A stretch of 64,000 nucleotides of DNA. It comes from Escallonia rubra. Lineage: Eukaryota > Streptophyta > Magnoliopsida > Escalloniales > Escalloniaceae. Each line of letters starts with the position of its first letter. Position 1 is the first letter of the stretch. Location: the NCBI GenBank assembly GCA_033065855.1, contig JAVXUO010003207.1, forward strand, positions 186,001 to 250,000, read 5' to 3'. Below the pieces are notes generated by a model. It worked only from the letters and a program-made list of their open reading frames with translations. It did not search any database and was not told where the DNA came from. Below, piece by piece: positions 1-10,305 of this stretch. The position numbers and the translations under genes are program-made.

Positions 1-91
1 GCAAATTGATCCTTATGTATGGTCAATGTTCTAATTTTGGGCTTCTATTACAAAACTAATCTTTGTCGTATATGTTTTGTCTTGAATGCAG

Positions 92-2158
92 GAGAACTGG
101 GATGCGATCTTGAAGAGATGGGGTACTGGGATGATACTCCATTATTTTATTAGAGATATTGTCACACCAGTAAGTCAATCACTTGCAGATTACTCTTGCT
201 AAATATCATGCATCTTTGATTCATAAATTTACCATTTAATAGTTTGAAGCGCGCTATTCACTGCTTGGCAGTATACTGATCTGGAATTCACCATGGGTTT
301 TCCTCAATTTGAGTACTTGACGAAATTTAGGATGTAGTTGAAGAGTGGGGCCTGGTATTCGATGATTCACTTACATGGGACTAAATAAGGGGCCTATCAG
401 CGTATATTAGAATGCCTGAAACACCCATTAGCAGTATCAGGACAGACGAGTTCTCGTAAAAAAATTAATAAAATGGTAACTTTGGAGGATTTAAATATCA
501 GATGAGAAAGTTCACTGTTGAAAGTTTCTCTTATACACAATGAAAGGATGCATGATAGATTTGTAACTGAGTGAAACTAATGTTACAGTAGGGCTGTTCA
601 ATTTCTAGCTACAACAGGAAACCAATATGATCAACTTTAAGCCCCTATAAATTCGCTCCATATGAAGGATGAGATTACGAAGGACATGTGGATGAGGTAT
701 CGTGGTTTATGTTAGAGAACTTCAAGTCTAAACGTTGTAGGTTTAAGTAGGATTCGGACATAATATGTGCTGTGCAACTTCAGTAGGCAATGAGTAGTAG
801 CAAGGATTGAGTACATCTGGACTGGCCAGACAAGTCTTGTGGACTAATAATGAACAAAATATCGAGAATTGATGGAAATGTCACTGCTAAAAGCAAGAGC
901 AGGTTCTATAAAGTGGAGAAGTGATCCAGCAATGCTGTGCAACCATGGTTCCTACCAAGTTGAAGGGGGATACATGGTGGCTATGAGGCTAGCTATGCTC
1001 TGGCCTCTAATGTTCAATAAACGTGTAGTCGTTCATGTATCATCTATAGAGTTAAACATCCACATGAGACTACAGCCTGCGTAAGCAGCTCTTCAAAGAC
1101 GCCATTTGCTGAGTTATAGGGGGCACTTGTCAATTAAGAGGTATAAATACACGTAATGAACTGAGGCATATGAAGCTGAAACCCTTTATAGTCCGATCAA
1201 GGCCCCATCGATATCACAAGGCTAAAGTAGAAATTTCAGGATTCCAAAGCTTTTGATCAGAAATCCTTGATCTAAACGGAGATTTGGTCAACAGGTTCAA
1301 TTCACATACTAATCTGATGCCATTAGCTTAATTAATTTTTGCCAATGGTTCTTAATATATAAGCTGAAAATTTTAAAAGCAGCAGATAAGAGAAAATTCA
1401 GTCGCCTTCATACTGACACTAAACCTTCACAAAATCAAGCACATTAATGTAACAAATATGCATCTTCTAGGGTCTCCTAGGGAAGAATGCTGTCACATAC
1501 TCACATTCTTACTGATGATAAACCTTTGCAATATGAGGAACTTTCAGTGTCAGAAACCACAAATGATGTATGCAACTTGCTAGCGTTTTGTGAGGAGCTG
1601 AAGAAGAAGAAGAAGAGGAAGTGATGTGTTTTGTTATTGCCTAGTTGCCCAGAAGTTGTAAACCGAGTTAGTTGGAAGGTTACATGTGACATGTACTATA
1701 CTGAGTGGCTTTTAAATCGTTAGACTGCACTTTTCTGTTTTAGAGTAGTTGCTTTGTTCCGCTTAGCTGCTATATTTGTGTAGAGATTGTTAACATAGTG
1801 CTTGAATCTGCCAGAAACCTTCCTCTAATTTGTTTTCATTGCCATTCTACAACACCTGCATGATCTGAAGTAGGTAGATGATAAAAATTGCCCTCGCTCC
1901 TTGCGATTCATGTGAGGCAGCACCGCACCAGGCCACCATCTCTCTTACCTCTCTAACAGTTCATCCCTGCAGTTTTGCAGCCACGAAAAGGCGGATGAAG
2001 TGGAAGCATTCTTTGCAAGCCGCATGCATCCTTCATTTGCAATGAATTTGAGGCAAAGCATCGAGAAAGTTCGTATCAAAGCAAGATGGGTTGACAACAT
2101 AAAGCAAGAGGAATCTCTCAAAGACCTAGTGAAGGGATTAGCTTGCAGTACGAATTAA
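92..2158 (+). CDS. APM1: Aminopeptidase M1 (puromycin-sensitive type), last two exons only
   Basis: This is the 3' end of an M1-family zinc aminopeptidase; the rest lies to the left of the window. Exon 92-169 encodes ENWDAILKRWGTGM... and ends in VTP before a GTAAGT donor. Exon 1973-2158 follows a CAG acceptor in phase 0. It encodes FCSHEKADEVEAFFASR, then LRQSIEKVRIKARWV, DNIKQEESL and a TAA stop. This matches the C-terminal helical region of plant APM1 (remembered pattern: SP-F-S-EKA-EVEEFFASR, LRQSIERV, W). The metal site and GAMEN motif lie outside the window. APM1 is a membrane-associated peptidase linked in Arabidopsis to auxin transport. The 1.8 kb intron is unusually long for this gene. 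Its last 600 bp also lie in the neighbouring duplication; the remainder shows no recognisable gene. Confidence 0.85.
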
Positions 2159-3345
2159 GGCCGCCGTACGTACGCCTGACAGTCTCAAATATCAATAAGA
2201 ACTTGTCATTCGGACTAATATGTCATGAACTCGTATTGGAATCATGCCAGTAGATTTTATCGTACGTGAAAGAAAGCCTTCAGCGGGCGCATGACCGGAA
2301 AGTGCATGAAGAGTTGCAGCTACCCTCAAACTTTGTGTGCTTATATTTGTGTAAGATGGATCAGAGTTGATTGTAGTCATATTCTAAGAAGCTACTCTAG
2401 CAAGACAAAAGCAACTACAAGCTTTCATACCCCGACTTAGCTTTGACATTACAACCCAGGACTTGAAAAATGAAAATTAGCAAGTCACACCCACATCAAA
2501 TTCTTCCCTGCCTAAATGAGCATTTCTCTCTATTCCAAAAGCAACTCCTACAAGTCCAACCAGACCCCAAAGCCATTGACTTTTGCGAATCCATATTTCT
2601 AACCACCTAACAAACTTATTAAGAATAATTTAATCAAATTCCAAAAATTACGAAAATGTATAGCAGTTGAAAGCCATTGACTTTTGCGAATCCATATTCC
2701 AAAAATTACGAAAATGGAAGCACGACGGATATATGTATTGTGGTTTTATCCCATACCTAAAAAGCACGACATGAATGCTTTTGTTGCCTAGGGTGCTGGA
2801 CTTTAGTGACGGATATATGTATTGTGGTTTTATCAACACTCTTTGTTGGCCTTTGCTTTTCATTCTTCTTTTGCCCATGGCAACGGGATTTCGCTCTTGT
2901 CCTGTTACTTCTGCTTCTTTTTTGTTCGAAATGTTTAATCTCCGGCAGTGGTGGTGGCGGAGGCTGTGGAAGCGGCGATGGTGCCAAGTCCTCCATTTAA
3001 CTCGGGTTTTGAGAGCGCGGGGAAAAGGACAGAGGTGTGAGCTTTTGTTACGGACACTTTCTTCTGCTTTGTTAGACACGACACGACACGAGAGAGGATA
3101 ATAATAATAATTTAAATTTATATATACCACGCGTATTTAGATCTAATCAATGAAACGCAATCGCAGTATTGAATTCTTGCTTTCGAAACAGATTTTTAGG
3201 AGATTCAATTGGAAGACAATTCTTCGAATGTTAGGAACTACATTGAAGATTACAAGCTGCGACACCTCTATTGTCAGGTGAACTAGTAATATGGCAATGC
3301 ATGATCAAGTTTGTACCAGACTTTGAGCCTTGAATGGAGGAAAAC
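1380..3345. repeat. Segmental duplication, copy A
   Basis: This block is co-linear with 3346-8310. The shared landmarks, in order, are: an AAAATCAAGCACATTAAT stretch (1433 and 3403); the last aminopeptidase exon (1973 and about 3875); a run of TCACACCCACATCAAAT (2485 and 4786); the 3' flank and part of the DUF761 gene; that gene's 5' flank around 3010-3070 (matching about 6930-6995); and a promoter segment ending in TTTGAGCCTTGAATG (about 3324, matching about 8277). Copy A is shorter because most of the DUF761 coding region is missing and no transposon lies in it. It also has small local re-duplications: the stretch around 2571 recurs at 2671, and 2725 recurs at 2811. Confidence 0.8.
2700..3075 (-). 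pseudogene. Gutted copy of the DUF761 proline-rich gene
   Basis: The minus strand at 2757-2996 reads MEDLAPSPLPQPPPPPLPEI followed by KHFEQKRSRSNR. This aligns with an internal part of the intact gene at 5195-6892 (MEDLAPSPPPQPSPPPAPP, then EIRDFYQKRSRSDRKR). Two large blocks are absent compared with the intact copy: one matching roughly 5105-5885 (the C-terminal half including DUF761) and one matching roughly 6090-6930 (the N-terminal half with both membrane segments and the start codon). What remains is a proline-rich scrap joined to 5'-flank sequence, so it cannot make the parent protein. Confidence 0.75.
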
Positions 3346-3870
3346 CAATATATATTTTGAAGTCGTCCATACTAAAATTGCAACACTAACACTAACCTTC
3401 ACAAAATCAAGCACATTAATCTTACAAATATGCATTTTCTAGGGTCTCCTAGGGAAGAAGGCTGGCACATCCTTAGTAATGATAAACCTTTGCGAACTGA
3501 AGAATTTCCAGTGTCATAAACCACAAAAATGGTGTATGCAACCTTCCAGCGTCTCATGTGGAGAAGAAGAAGAAGTGATGTGTTATGTTATTGCCAAGTT
3601 GCCCAGAAGCGTGGCTTTTTAATCGTTAGACTCGACTTTTCTGCTTTAAAGTACTAGTCGGTTTGTTCCGCTTAGCTGCTATATTTGTGTAGAGATTGTC
3701 AATGTAGTACTTGAATCTGCTAGAACCCTTCCTCTAATTTGTTTTCATTGCCAATCTACAACACCTGCATGATCTGAAGTAGGTAGATGATAAAATTTCA
3801 TGTGAGGCAGCGCCAAGCCGGCCTTCCCTCAGATTTACCATATCTGTTACCTCTCTAATCGTTCATCCCT

Positions 3871-4165
3871 GAAGCTTTGCAGCCACAAAAAGGCGGATGA
3901 AGTCGAAGCATTCTTTGCAAGCCGCTCGCATCCTTCATTTGCAATGAATTTGAGGCAAAGCATCGATAGAATTCGTCTGAAAGCAAGATGGGTCGACAAC
4001 ATAAAGCAAGAGGAATCTCTCAAAGACCTAGTCAAGGCTACCTTACGTTCGTCTGGCAGTCTCAAAATCAGTAAGTACTTGCTACTCGGATTCAATTGTC
4101 ATGAACTGCCAACAGATTTTATTGTACGTGGAAGCCTTCAGCAGGCATCACTGGAAAGTGCATGA
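3871..4165 (+). pseudogene. Spare copy of the aminopeptidase M1 last exon
   Basis: This copy reads CSHKKADEVEAFFASR, SHPSFAMNLRQSIDRI, RLKARWVDNIKQEESL and so closely repeats the exon at 1973-2158. The acceptor is altered: the original CTGCAG before TTTTGC is here CTGAAG before CTTTGC, so only a shifted CTTTGCAG acceptor remains. The stop at the usual place is lost, and the frame runs on through flanking sequence to a TGA at 4163-4165. No upstream catalytic exons lie beside it, so it could be used only as an alternative last exon of the gene on the left. Confidence 0.7.
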
Positions 4166-4277
4166 AGAGCAGCAGCTACAAACAAATGCTTATATTTGTG
4201 TAAGATGGATCAGAGTTGATACATCGGATTCAATTGTCATGAACTGCCAACAGATTTTATTGTACGGTGGAAGCCTT
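4086..4277. repeat. Local direct duplication, about 53 bp, two copies
   Basis: A stretch beginning TCGGATTCAATTGTCATG and ending GGAAGCCTT occurs at 4086-4138 and again at 4224-4277, nearly identical. The second copy directly abuts the element that follows. It therefore probably arose with or just before that insertion. Confidence 0.75.
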
Positions 4278-4673
4278 GACTGGTTTGAGTTAGTAATTAA
4301 TTTTTGGATTTTTTGGGCCTAAATATTGATTATTTAGCATTATTTATACACATAATAACTAGTTTTTTAGAGCCTACCTATTGAAATTAGGTAGAGTTTA
4401 CACATATATGTGGTGGTTAGATCATAAGTATAGCAAAAATTAAATAATGACTAGGACTAGATAAAGATTTATAAATTTTTAATTAGATATATATAGGTTC
4501 GGTTCGGTTTAGAACGGTTTCGAAAAAACCAAACCGAACCAACCGAACCGAACATCGGTTTTGGTAAAAAAAACCAAACTAATTGTTTCTTTAAATCGGT
4601 TTGTGATCGGTCGGTTTGGTCGATTCGGTTTGACCGGTTAGATTGGTTTAAACGGTTTAAATATTCACCCCTA
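4278..4673. mobile_element. hAT-like non-autonomous element, left end missing
   Basis: The right part is rich in AACCGAACC and GGTTCGGTTCGG motifs and ends in TATTCACCCCTA. The element at 7112-7643 has the same kind of end (TGTTCACCCCTG). The AT-rich interiors also correspond: both have an AAAAATTAATAA-type stretch, then TAGTTAGATxA and CTAGxATTAGATAAA. The left terminal repeat is not visible, so this copy is truncated or rearranged. It lies between the spare aminopeptidase exon and the 3' end of the DUF761 gene. Copy A lacks it, so it inserted after the segmental duplication. Confidence 0.6.
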
Positions 4674-5194
4674 CTAAGAAGCTACTAGCAAGACATAAGC
4701 AACAACAAGCCTTCATCCTCTGTATATGAGATGAAATTACTGACTTAGCTTTGAGATTACAACCCACGCTTGAAAATTAGTAAGTCACACCCACATCAAA
4801 TCCTTCCCTACCTAAATGAGTGTTTCTCTCTATTCCAAAAGCAACTCCTACAAGTAAGTCCAACCAGACCCCAAAGCCATTAATTTTGCAAATTCATATT
4901 TCTGACCACTTAACAAACTTATTAAGAATACTTTAATCAAATTCCAAAAACTACGAAAAAGTATAGCAGTAAAATTCCCTTCTCTCGGATCCTCTGCTGT
5001 AGCTAGAAGCTCGACGGATATGTGTATTGTGGTTCTCCCATACCTAAAAACCACTACACGGATGCTTCTGTCACATAGGGGTGATGGACTTTAGCGACCT
5101 TTGCGAAACCTATTTGCCTCTGAAAATCCTTCAGAGGGTCCAAATTCCGCCGGGCTGGACCTCAATACCCCAAAGTGAGAGACACTTGAGAACT

Positions 5195-6892
5195 TCAACT
5201 GTGACTTGGGCTTGGGCCTGGGCCTAAGTTGGACATTCTAAGCCCTTGGTTTTGATTGAACGAATTGATCTTCTCAAGCTTCAGCCCAGCCCTGAACCTA
5301 GCAATGAAGCTATCTGCTTTGGTGTCCACGTCGGGACTCGGACAGAACAAGGGCGCGTCGCCGCCGTCGATCACGGTTGCTGTGGGACCAGGTGATTCGC
5401 AATATGCCTTCGGCGAAGAAGTATCAACGTCATCAAGCTCCGGGGACCCACTGCGGGAGCTGTGCGTGCTCTGTACCCTAACATAATCGCCTTGCACCAC
5501 AAACTTCCACGCCGGCATGTTGAACGGCGGCAGAGGCGGCGGTGGAGGTATCCGACTCAGCGGCGAGTCGCCGCCGCTCGAATTGCCGTCGACGCTGTTG
5601 AAACTGTTGATCTTCACCGGCACTGTACGAGCAGGGACTGAAGTCATCTGGGTTCTGGCTTTATATGCACGCGCCACCGTGGATGGTGGTGGTGGCGGCG
5701 GTGGTGGTGGAGGGGACATCGGGGCATCTGAAATGAGTCTTTTTTTATTGCCCTTTTTAGATGAGAACAGATTTTGGAAGACAGAAGGCGGTGGCGGTGG
5801 AGGCGGCGGCGGCGGCGTAGATGGTGGTGGGTGAGAATGAAGGGGAGGAACTTGAGACTGATAAAAGAAAGCATCTAGATTGTCAACACTATTTTGCCTT
5901 TGCTTTCTCTTCTTCTTTTGCTTACTGTAAAAGGATGTCACGAAATTTTTGGTGGCATTTGTACCGCCTCTTTTCCTGTCACTTCTGCTTCTTTTTTGGT
6001 AGAAATCTCTAATCTCCGGCAATGGTGGTGGTGCTGGCGGAGGCGAAGGCTGTGGTGGCGGCGATGGTGCCAAGTCCTCCATTTGACTCGGGGATTCGTC
6101 GGGTTCTGGTTCGGGTACATTTTCTCTCTTCTTGCTTGTCTTCTCTTCATGCGCAAGATTTTTGTAAGCTCTCTTTGCTCTTTGTTTTATCACCGGCGGT
6201 AATGCTGCTGCTGGTGGTGTTTGTGCTGGTGACGGCGGCAGTGGAGGGGAAGAGGAAACTTCCTGGGTAATATTCTTGGTTTCTGAATCTTGTCTCTGAA
6301 GTACTTCTCCCCAGCCATGATGATAATATTGATGCAGTTGATCAGATCTTGAAACCCGATAACTATCCACTTGGGTATCGTCGGAGAATCGCCACCGATC
6401 ATCGCCGGTGACCCACGGCGACGCTTGCCGCAGATCTGGGTATGAGCTACTATTTCTCCTCATTGAACCCACTCTAGAACTAGTGGGATGATCAAATGCC
6501 GTTCGATCTGAAACTTCATACCATTGATGTGGTGTTGATAGGTTTGATTTGGGGACTTCATTGGAGTTAGTTCGCTGATAACCATCGTATGCTGAATCAT
6601 AGTTTCTGTTTCTATTTAGGAAGCCAAAGATAATAGCAAAGAGAACTAGCACTACGTTAACAGAATCCCAGCTCTTTTTCACTGTGTTTGGTCTGAAAAT
6701 CTGGGCTGTGGAAGAGATCACTGAAGGTATAATGAAGACCAGGACAAAGGCAGCAGTTACTAGCAGGAGTATGATCAAGAGTCCGGAGCTGAACAAGAGA
6801 GAGGAAGCGCGGTGGCGGTAGCGGTCAGCGCGGCGGAGATTGGTGGTGCTTTCTAGCCAAAATGGTGGCAAGTCTTCCCCATCTTCTTCCAT
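5195..6892 (-). CDS. Proline-rich membrane protein with C-terminal DUF761 motif
   Basis: This is a single-exon gene of 565 aa. The N-terminus has two predicted membrane segments (about residues 32-58 and 78-92, the second in KSWDSVNVVLVLFAIIFGF). A long disordered region follows, with repeated proline runs (about 215-240, 275-300, 350-372 and 400-415), typical of hydroxyproline-rich or formin-like linkers. The C-terminus carries DSFIARFRAGLKLEKINSF (about 527-545), a good match to the DUF761 'cotton-fibre protein' motif. The function of this family is not established. The start is the first ATG, with an in-frame MEEDGEDLPPFW that looks native. A gutted copy lies at 2700-3075. A hAT MITE (7112-7643) sits about 220 bp upstream and may affect expression. 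Confidence 0.85.
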   Translation of the reverse strand: MEEDGEDLPPFWLESTTNLRRADRYRHRASSLLFSSGLLIILLLVTAAFVLVFIIPSVISSTAQIFRPNTVKKSWDSVNVVLVLFAIIFGFLNRNRNYDSAYDGYQRTNSNEVPKSNLSTPHQWYEVSDRTAFDHPTSSRVGSMRRNSSSYPDLRQASPWVTGDDRWRFSDDTQVDSYRVSRSDQLHQYYHHGWGEVLQRQDSETKNITQEVSSSPPLPPSPAQTPPAAALPPVIKQRAKRAYKNLAHEEKTSKKRENVPEPEPDESPSQMEDLAPSPPPQPSPPPAPPPLPEIRDFYQKRSRSDRKRGGTNATKNFVTSFYSKQKKKRKQRQNSVDNLDAFFYQSQVPPLHSHPPPSTPPPPPPPPPPSVFQNLFSSKKGNKKRLISDAPMSPPPPPPPPPPSTVARAYKARTQMTSVPARTVPVKINSFNSVDGNSSGGDSPLSRIPPPPPLPPFNMPAWKFVVQGDYVRVQSTHSSRSGSPELDDVDTSSPKAYCESPGPTATVIDGGDAPLFCPSPDVDTKADSFIARFRAGLKLEKINSFNQNQGLRMSNLGPGPSPSHS

Positions 6893-7111
6893 GGCTTCGC
6901 AGGCTGGTTTTGGTACTGGTTTGTTTGCTTTTGAGAGCGTGGGGAAAAGGAGGAGAAAGGTGTGAGCTTTTGTTAGGACACTTTCTTGTGTGTTTGGTAG
7001 CTTTTGATGTAATGTTTGGTTTCCTTTGCTTCTTTGAGTGGTTTTGCAATTTTGCTCCCAAAAAGAAAATAAATATAAATGAAATGGCGATAAATATTAC
7101 TTACCTAACGT

Positions 7112-7643
7112 TAGGGGTGAGCACGGTTCGGTTGGTTCAGTTTAGAGACCGAATACCAAACCGAACCGACCAATCTCGGTTTGAAAAAAAAAAAAAATCG
7201 AACCGTAGTTGAACGGTTCGGTTTCTACGGGTTGAACGGTTTGGGCAAACTCAATTTTGTACAAGTTTATGTCCAAAAATTAATAACTTATACATACTAA
7301 TAAGCTCCGAAAAAATAAATTTTTTATCATAATTAATACCATTTAGTGAAAAATGTGTGTTACGTTAATGGATTTAGGGGTTTTTCCATTTTATATGAGT
7401 AGTTAGATGACTAAGATTAGTAAAAAATAACTAGCATTAGATAAAAATATAGATATGTTATATTGTATACGGTTGGTTCGGTTTATGCGATTTCAAAAAA
7501 AATCGAATCGAACCAACCGAATGTACGGTTTGGGGAAAAAAAAATCAAACCGATTGATTTTTAGATCGGCTTGAAAATAGACGGATTGGTTGATTCAAAA
7601 TTCACGATTGGATCGGTTTCAAAAGTTTAAATGTTCACCCCTG
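7112..7643. mobile_element. hAT-type MITE with perfect 8-bp target duplication
   Basis: The element is 532 bp. It begins TAGGGGTGAGCAC and ends ATGTTCACCCCTG, an imperfect terminal inverted repeat. It is flanked on both sides by the 8-bp direct repeat CCTAACGT (7104-7111 and 7644-7651), the hAT hallmark. The subterminal regions are full of GGTTCGG and CCGAACC motifs. No open frame encodes a transposase. It lies in the upstream region of the DUF761 gene. Confidence 0.88.
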
Positions 7644-7651
7644 CCTAACGT

Positions 7652-10305
7652 AACTAACGGATAAGATGAGAAGATAATAATTTATTGATTGTCTATTATT
7701 TGAAAATATTTTCATCTCGTTTTATTTATCGCTTTCTATTACACTATGTTGTATTTATTACCATTGCGCATAATTTTTTTTATTATTACGAGGCATGAAG
7801 CTTAGGTTGGAAATGGGCTGGTTGGTTGCAGTAGTAACCAAATGGTCGTGTGGGGCCATTACCGTATCATTCTTGAATGATTGAAGGCAATTCATTTTGC
7901 ATAATGTCACATGTCTTGCAAGAATGCCAGCCCAATCAATACCGCGTAGCGTAATTCATATCCACACCAAATGATTGTTTGACCAAATTTATGGTTGTTA
8001 AGATTGTTTAACTCATAATATCATTGATTTTTTTACTCTTAAATTCTTCGAATTGTCTTCTAATTCTTCGTGTTGCAATTTTGTTAGTATATTCTATGCC
8101 GAACTATCGAAGAGGATCGGAGACTTTATTCAACCTGATGTCAGGACGGTAACTACAGTGGTTGAGGCCAGAAAATTTTGCTTTCGAAGCGGATTTGGGA
8201 GATTCAGCTTGACAATTTAGTTGTCAGGAGAATTGGAACGCATGAATAGGCAAAAAAATGTCAAATTTGTACCGGATTTTGAGCCTTAGATGAAAGACAT
8301 TCGTGAAATTTTTTTGGCCTATCATTTTAAAAAATTTAACTCCCACCACAAAATGCTCTCTCATTAAGAATTATTTTTCCTTTTATTGTCGTCAGCCATA
8401 AGAATTGCTTCCGGTTATGTACTTTCTAAAGAAAGCTTCTTAAGTTTTCAAGGATTCGCAGGAACACATGTCCATGTCCATGTCCATGTCCGAAAGACAA
8501 ATATATCTAAAAATAATGAAGACTTTGACAGCTTGAAGTCTCTGTCCAATACATCCCGCGTAAGCCAATTATCTTACACAAACCTAATAATTAGTCATAT
8601 TAAGTGACGTCTTCCTAAACTTGAGGGAATGAATTGTCTTCGTTGACCATCTTCCAGACGTATTACGGTAGGCAGAGTGACCATGTTACCTGTATTCCTT
8701 CGGCCAAATTATGCCTAGAACTCATAAAATTTATCATAACTATGCTCAGCGTGCTTATTAATTATTTTTGTTACACTCCGTTCTCTGAGGTTTGTCACTA
8801 TATTACGTAGCGCCCACTTTCGTTATGAAAACGTCAAAAAATAAATAAATTAGGGTACCGTATATTTAATATGATATATTCAAAATGTCATTTAGGTCTT
8901 CTCTTCTTCCTTACAGGCCAATACCCGATCACTACCTTGAGGTTGTGGTGATTCAATGCCCAACTCCCACCCCTCATCTCTCTCTCTCTCTCGTCGCCAC
9001 ACCATCGCTCCCCCGCCCACCACAACCACAGCTATCCACCAAGCACCATTGTTGGGTCAAGCCGTCGCCTCACCACCAATCCCCCACCCACCACTAATAT
9101 CGATCCACCAAGCACCACCGTTAGGTCAAGCCATTGTCACACCACCAATCCCCCATCCACCGTAGATCTACCCAAATCTGAACCCAAGGCCAGTAGTTTT
9201 CTCTCTCCACCAAGCGCCAACGTTGTGTCAAGCTGCCGTTGGTACCACCGTCTAATTGCCGCCACTGCAGTCTCACTAAATACCACCGACACTATCCATT
9301 GCAACCCACCGCTATCGTTAACCAACAGTACTCCGCTCACGGAAACTCCATATGTAGCGACCATACATTCCCATTTAGATCTAATTTTTTGGTGGTGATC
9401 TGAAGATCTCAACCCATATCGTTGTGGTGAAGGTCGACAGTTGTCATTTTGTTTTAGGCAGTGGTGTAGCTTGACAATGGTGAATTCATTTTTTATGGTG
9501 ATGGAACGGCAGTGGTGGTTGTGGTGTGATATGACCAGTGTAGTGAACTAGTCAAATCTTGGCTCTGTGAATTTCGTAAGTTCATTTTGCTATGAGGGTG
9601 TTATCGTTTTTTCATAGATTCTGTTAACTGTATCAACTGAAAAAGAAAAAAATATAGTTTAATATAATAAAAATAGTTAGTAGGCACTGAATATAGTAAA
9701 CTTCAAGAATTCTGGATGTAATTTACCCTATTCCTTTTCTCTTTTAACACATCAGTATTTAATAAGATGCTCATAGAACAAGTTCATTTACAAGAAGGAA
9801 GCTCTCATGTTCACTTATCCCAGTGACTCTTCATTGACATGGAAGCAACTACTCAGGATGAGATGGTTATACAACAACTAATAAGCTATAGAAGGGATGA
9901 TGGTCCGACCAAATGGTGATGATCAGACAACTGGTTCACCACTGGGCCTGTCATCCAGCATTTTGGTGAAGAACCATCTGTGCTGCTGCAATCACTGGCC
10001 ATCTCAGGCTTAACAGACTCGTGGAGCTTCACAGCTAGTTTCATCATCAAAACAATCACGTACACTTATAGTACTACACAATCCCCCCATGTCAATGGAT
10101 ATCAATTCTGTATTATGCACAGCACTAAAAGGGCGCTACAAACGGAACAGAGCATGAACCTTCTCAGATTCTCGAACCTCTTGCCCTGCCATTGTAACCT
10201 ACTTGGGCCCGACAAAAGATTACAATACAAGGTGGTTTTATGTAGCACAAAGAACAAACCCAATGTTTCTCCGTAGTGAGGACATAAGCAGATCAGCAAG
10301 AACGA
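7652..10305. other. Intergenic region; no gene seen
   Basis: The first part (to about 8310) is the end of duplication copy B. At 8467 a six-base unit (CATGTC) repeats about four times. The segment at about 8990-9330 is cytosine- and CCACC-rich on the plus strand and gives proline/histidine-rich frames with no family resemblance; it looks like old repeat sequence. A possible very old TIR element may span about 8850-9735 (TAGGGTA-type ends) but I could not find a target duplication. From about 9780 the sequence is probably the 3' UTR of the L18a-like gene. Confidence 0.45.

Larger units (their letters stand above)
3346..8310. repeat. Segmental duplication, copy B
   Basis: This is the second, longer copy of the block at 1380-3345. 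It holds a spare aminopeptidase last exon, a MITE-like element (about 4278-4673), the intact DUF761 gene, a second element of the same family (7112-7643), and promoter-like sequence whose end (about 8175-8310) matches 3176-3345. The right-hand boundary is judged by eye. Confidence 0.7.

Noticed and set aside
869-1084. 71-aa frame within the aminopeptidase intron
   Set aside because: No family likeness and no splice signals to join it in frame to either APM1 exon.
5256-6270. Plus-strand frames opposite the DUF761 gene
   Set aside because: Antisense shadows of the proline codon runs, giving poly-Gly frames.
8885-9412. Pro/His-rich plus-strand and 91-aa minus-strand frames
   Set aside because: Translation of CCACC-rich repeat sequence; no introns, domains or neighbours that support a gene.
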